This document shows, one piece after another, positions 50,714 to 52,249 of a DNA stretch of 52,249 nt. Source of the DNA: Prevotellaceae bacterium (GTDB lineage: Bacteria; Bacteroidota; Bacteroidia; Bacteroidales; Paludibacteraceae); contig JAISVR010000021.1 of NCBI GenBank assembly GCA_031271465.1, positions 1 through 52,249 of the forward strand, in the 5' to 3' direction. Every line of letters begins with the position of its first letter. The first letter of the stretch is position 1. Made by a program: the position numbers and the translations under genes. Below the pieces are notes generated by a model. It had not been told where the DNA came from and made no database searches. It saw nothing but the letters and a program-made list of their open reading frames with translations.

Positions 50714-50747
50714 CAAAATTACAATTTATTTATGAATCAATTGTCAA
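50714..50747 (-). promoter_or_regulatory. Promoter of the candidate defence operon
   Basis: On the minus strand, TTGACA (50742-50747) is followed after 20 bp by TAATTTTG (50714-50721), a good match to Bacteroidota -33 and TAnnTTTG -7 elements at the expected spacing, 38 bp ahead of the XRE ATG. It lies between the DUF3987 stop and the XRE gene. Confidence 0.75.
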
Positions 50748-50764
50748 AACCAAAAAAGAAATTA

Positions 50765-52249
50765 TCAACTGTCTTTTTTTGCATAATTTCCGTGTGTTTG
50801 CCGTATCAACAAGCCTGCATTGCAAAATCGAGCAATTTGTTTGTTGGCTGTGCTTTCGGGGATTTGAAGTTGCGAAGCAATTTCAAGGTATTTTGCCCGG
50901 TCGAATTGATTTGGTAATGCTTGGAATAGTGCCATTTTGGGATTGCTGTTTTGGGTAGTTTGTGTTGAGGTTGCTTGTGGCAACTGCCGGAACACATAGG
51001 CGGCGTGTTGCAAAAGTACTTTCAGGATTTCCATTGCTATTTCAAAATCAGTGTCAGAACAAATAATTGTGCCGTTTATGTGTCCATCGTCCATAATTCG
51101 CAGGGTTGTTAAAACCATTGCTATGCGAAAAGTTATCAATCCTAAACGGCGAATTGTTCCGATATAGTCATTACCTAAGAGTTCCCAATATTGCTGCTGT
51201 ACCTGTTCAAAGTAGGTATTAAATTCTACCTGTTGTTTACTTGAAAGCGAAAAGCGGATATTTTCGTATTGTTTTAATGTTCGGTAAAAATCAAAAAACA
51301 CATTGCCGAAACGGTCGAAGCGCTGGTCTAACGATTCGTTACCGTTGGTGGCGAAAACATCAATCCATTGCAGGCGAATGTTCATACAATAGAACATAAA
51401 ACGGCTAAACAAGCCGTTTTCAGCATCAGGAATTAGGCTTTGCACTTGTCGTGGTGTTCCTGACAACAAAACTGAAAGTTTGGGGTTTTCGAGTGTGATA
51501 TATTCACGGTCTTTTCTACGCAAATATGAAATTTTTTCGTGATGAAAGGCTTTGCGAAAGCCGTCTGAATAATTACCGTGTTCGCTCTTGAAAGTTTGGG
51601 CGAGTGTATCGCCCTCTGTTTCAAACATTAAACCCACGCCCTGATTATCATTCAAAATTTGAAATACTGCGGTGGCACTGCTATTGGCGGGAATAAACAA
51701 AACCCGCAAGGGTGGTTCTTGCGGTTGTTCAACATCGGGATTCTTTTTATTGGCGGTATATTCGGCTTGTTGGCGTTTGTATTCTTCGAGTTCTAACTTG
51801 TTCAACTCTCTTAATTGTCGATGGATTGGCTCGACCAATCGGCGACAAAGCGACAAGCGACCTTTGCCGGCTGAGGCTTGAGCGGAAACAAAAAGAAATA
51901 AATTCGGGAAAACAGTAACCCCGCCATAAATGCCGTAAACATTTGGCAAGCAAGCCGAAGTAACAATCAGCGAGCCAAGTAAAAGCAAATCGGCATCTTC
52001 ACGGGAATTGGCGTAGTTGGCAATTTGCCGTAAGAAATCGGGCAAAAGTGAGTAGATATTTTCGGAAATGGTAGGCAAAATTTCGGTTTCCTGTTCTTCG
52101 TCTGCTTGTTCCGAAATTGCCAATTTTGCCAAATTGCTACGCGATTTGCCTGCAATGCTCGGCATAGTTTCAAACGAGTTTGAACTCTGCTCTCGGCATT
52201 TTGCCAAATTGCCATTTTGGACATTTGGCAATTTGGATATTTCCGAAAT
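50765..52249 (-). CDS. DUF3987 protein (mobile-element primase/helicase-like), 5' end beyond window
   Basis: The frame is open to the window edge: 494 codons before the stop are visible, and codons ISEISK precede the TTG at 52231, so the true start lies further right. The DUF3987 domain is marked by a degenerate Walker A (SAQASAGKGRLSL), VLFIPANSSATAVFQILND, the acidic FETEGDTLAQTF, and LSVLLSGTPRQVQSLIPDAENGLFSRF. The C terminus has a winged-helix-like LEIASQLQIPESTANKQIARF. DUF3987 proteins are typical replication proteins of Bacteroidota phages, plasmids and integrative elements. The visible 5' part contains repeats of a tttgccaaattgc word (NLAK in protein) and copy B of the 47-bp direct repeat. 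Confidence 0.85.
   Translation of the reverse strand: MSEISKLPNVQNGNLAKCREQSSNSFETMPSIAGKSRSNLAKLAISEQADEEQETEILPTISENIYSLLPDFLRQIANYANSREDADLLLLGSLIVTSACLPNVYGIYGGVTVFPNLFLFVSAQASAGKGRLSLCRRLVEPIHRQLRELNKLELEEYKRQQAEYTANKKNPDVEQPQEPPLRVLFIPANSSATAVFQILNDNQGVGLMFETEGDTLAQTFKSEHGNYSDGFRKAFHHEKISYLRRKDREYITLENPKLSVLLSGTPRQVQSLIPDAENGLFSRFMFYCMNIRLQWIDVFATNGNESLDQRFDRFGNVFFDFYRTLKQYENIRFSLSSKQQVEFNTYFEQVQQQYWELLGNDYIGTIRRLGLITFRIAMVLTTLRIMDDGHINGTIICSDTDFEIAMEILKVLLQHAAYVFRQLPQATSTQTTQNSNPKMALFQALPNQFDRAKYLEIASQLQIPESTANKQIARFCNAGLLIRQTHGNYAKKDS
52125..52243. repeat. Iteron-like words and copy B of the 47-bp direct repeat
   Basis: tttgccaaattgc occurs exactly at 52125-52137 and 52200-52212 and inverted at 52224-52236. 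The last two form an 11-bp inverted repeat (tgccaaattgcc region against ggcaatttgg). Copy B (52197-52243) matches 40002-40048 at 45 of 47 positions. All lie within the DUF3987 coding sequence. Confidence 0.75.

Overview
The window reads as chromosome from a member of the Bacteroidota, most likely order Bacteroidales. The reasons are TAnnTTTG -7 boxes ahead of many genes, type IX secretion (T9SS) sorting domains, DUF1573, DUF4491, DUF4861 and DUF6266 family proteins, an EF-G paralogue of the Bacteroides EF-G2 kind, and Bacteroidota-style polysaccharide-degradation genes. I see no rRNA, tRNA or CRISPR array.

Layout. 0.1-9.4 kb (minus strand) is a polymorphic-toxin locus: a small T9SS protein, a 2198-residue SpvB/RHS-repeat protein with a variable C-terminal tip, a TPR lipoprotein that may be its immunity factor, an orphan RHS tip carrying an HExxH motif, and a secreted protein that may be the orphan's immunity factor. 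9.5-13.0 kb holds a YadA-head-like surface protein and a DEAD-box RNA helicase. 13.2-14.9 kb holds two damaged, partly duplicated secreted-protein genes. 15.0-17.7 kb has an XRE-cupin regulator and an acyl-CoA ligase with a broken four-helix-bundle gene, bounded by inverted repeats, between them. 17.9-22.6 kb is a large T9SS surface protein. 23.0-29.8 kb is a plant cell-wall (rhamnogalacturonan/xylan) degradation cluster: GH105, CE12 esterase, GH43 and DUF4861, mixed with hypothetical genes and dispersed repeats, and without SusC/SusD. 29.9-37.4 kb is housekeeping-like: two DUF1573 proteins, MeaB GTPase, nitroreductase, an EF-G paralogue lacking the catalytic histidine, and a KAS III enzyme with a TetR regulator.

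From about 37.5 kb to the right edge I infer a mobile element, with all genes on the minus strand. At its left are a DUF6266 protein and a compact lysis-like cassette: a holin-like membrane protein, a P5-type lysozyme/transglycosylase and a u-spanin-like lipoprotein. A 1.5-kb region without convincing genes follows (39.6-41.1 kb), rich in direct and inverted repeats. At the right is the 3' part of a DUF3987 (primase/helicase-like) gene that runs off the window. Between them sits a four-gene operon: XRE regulator, 1881-residue sacsin/GHKL-type ATPase with a DUF3883-like tail, SF1 (UPF1/Dna2-like) helicase fused to a PIN nuclease domain, and an AlbA_2/HATPase (Schlafen-like) protein. A 16-bp palindrome lies just downstream of a good Bacteroidota promoter ahead of this operon. 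A 47-bp direct repeat (45/47 identical) brackets the 12.2 kb containing the operon. I consider this operon the best candidate for an undescribed system, probably anti-phage defence or element-conflict cargo; this is inferred from domain content and context only.
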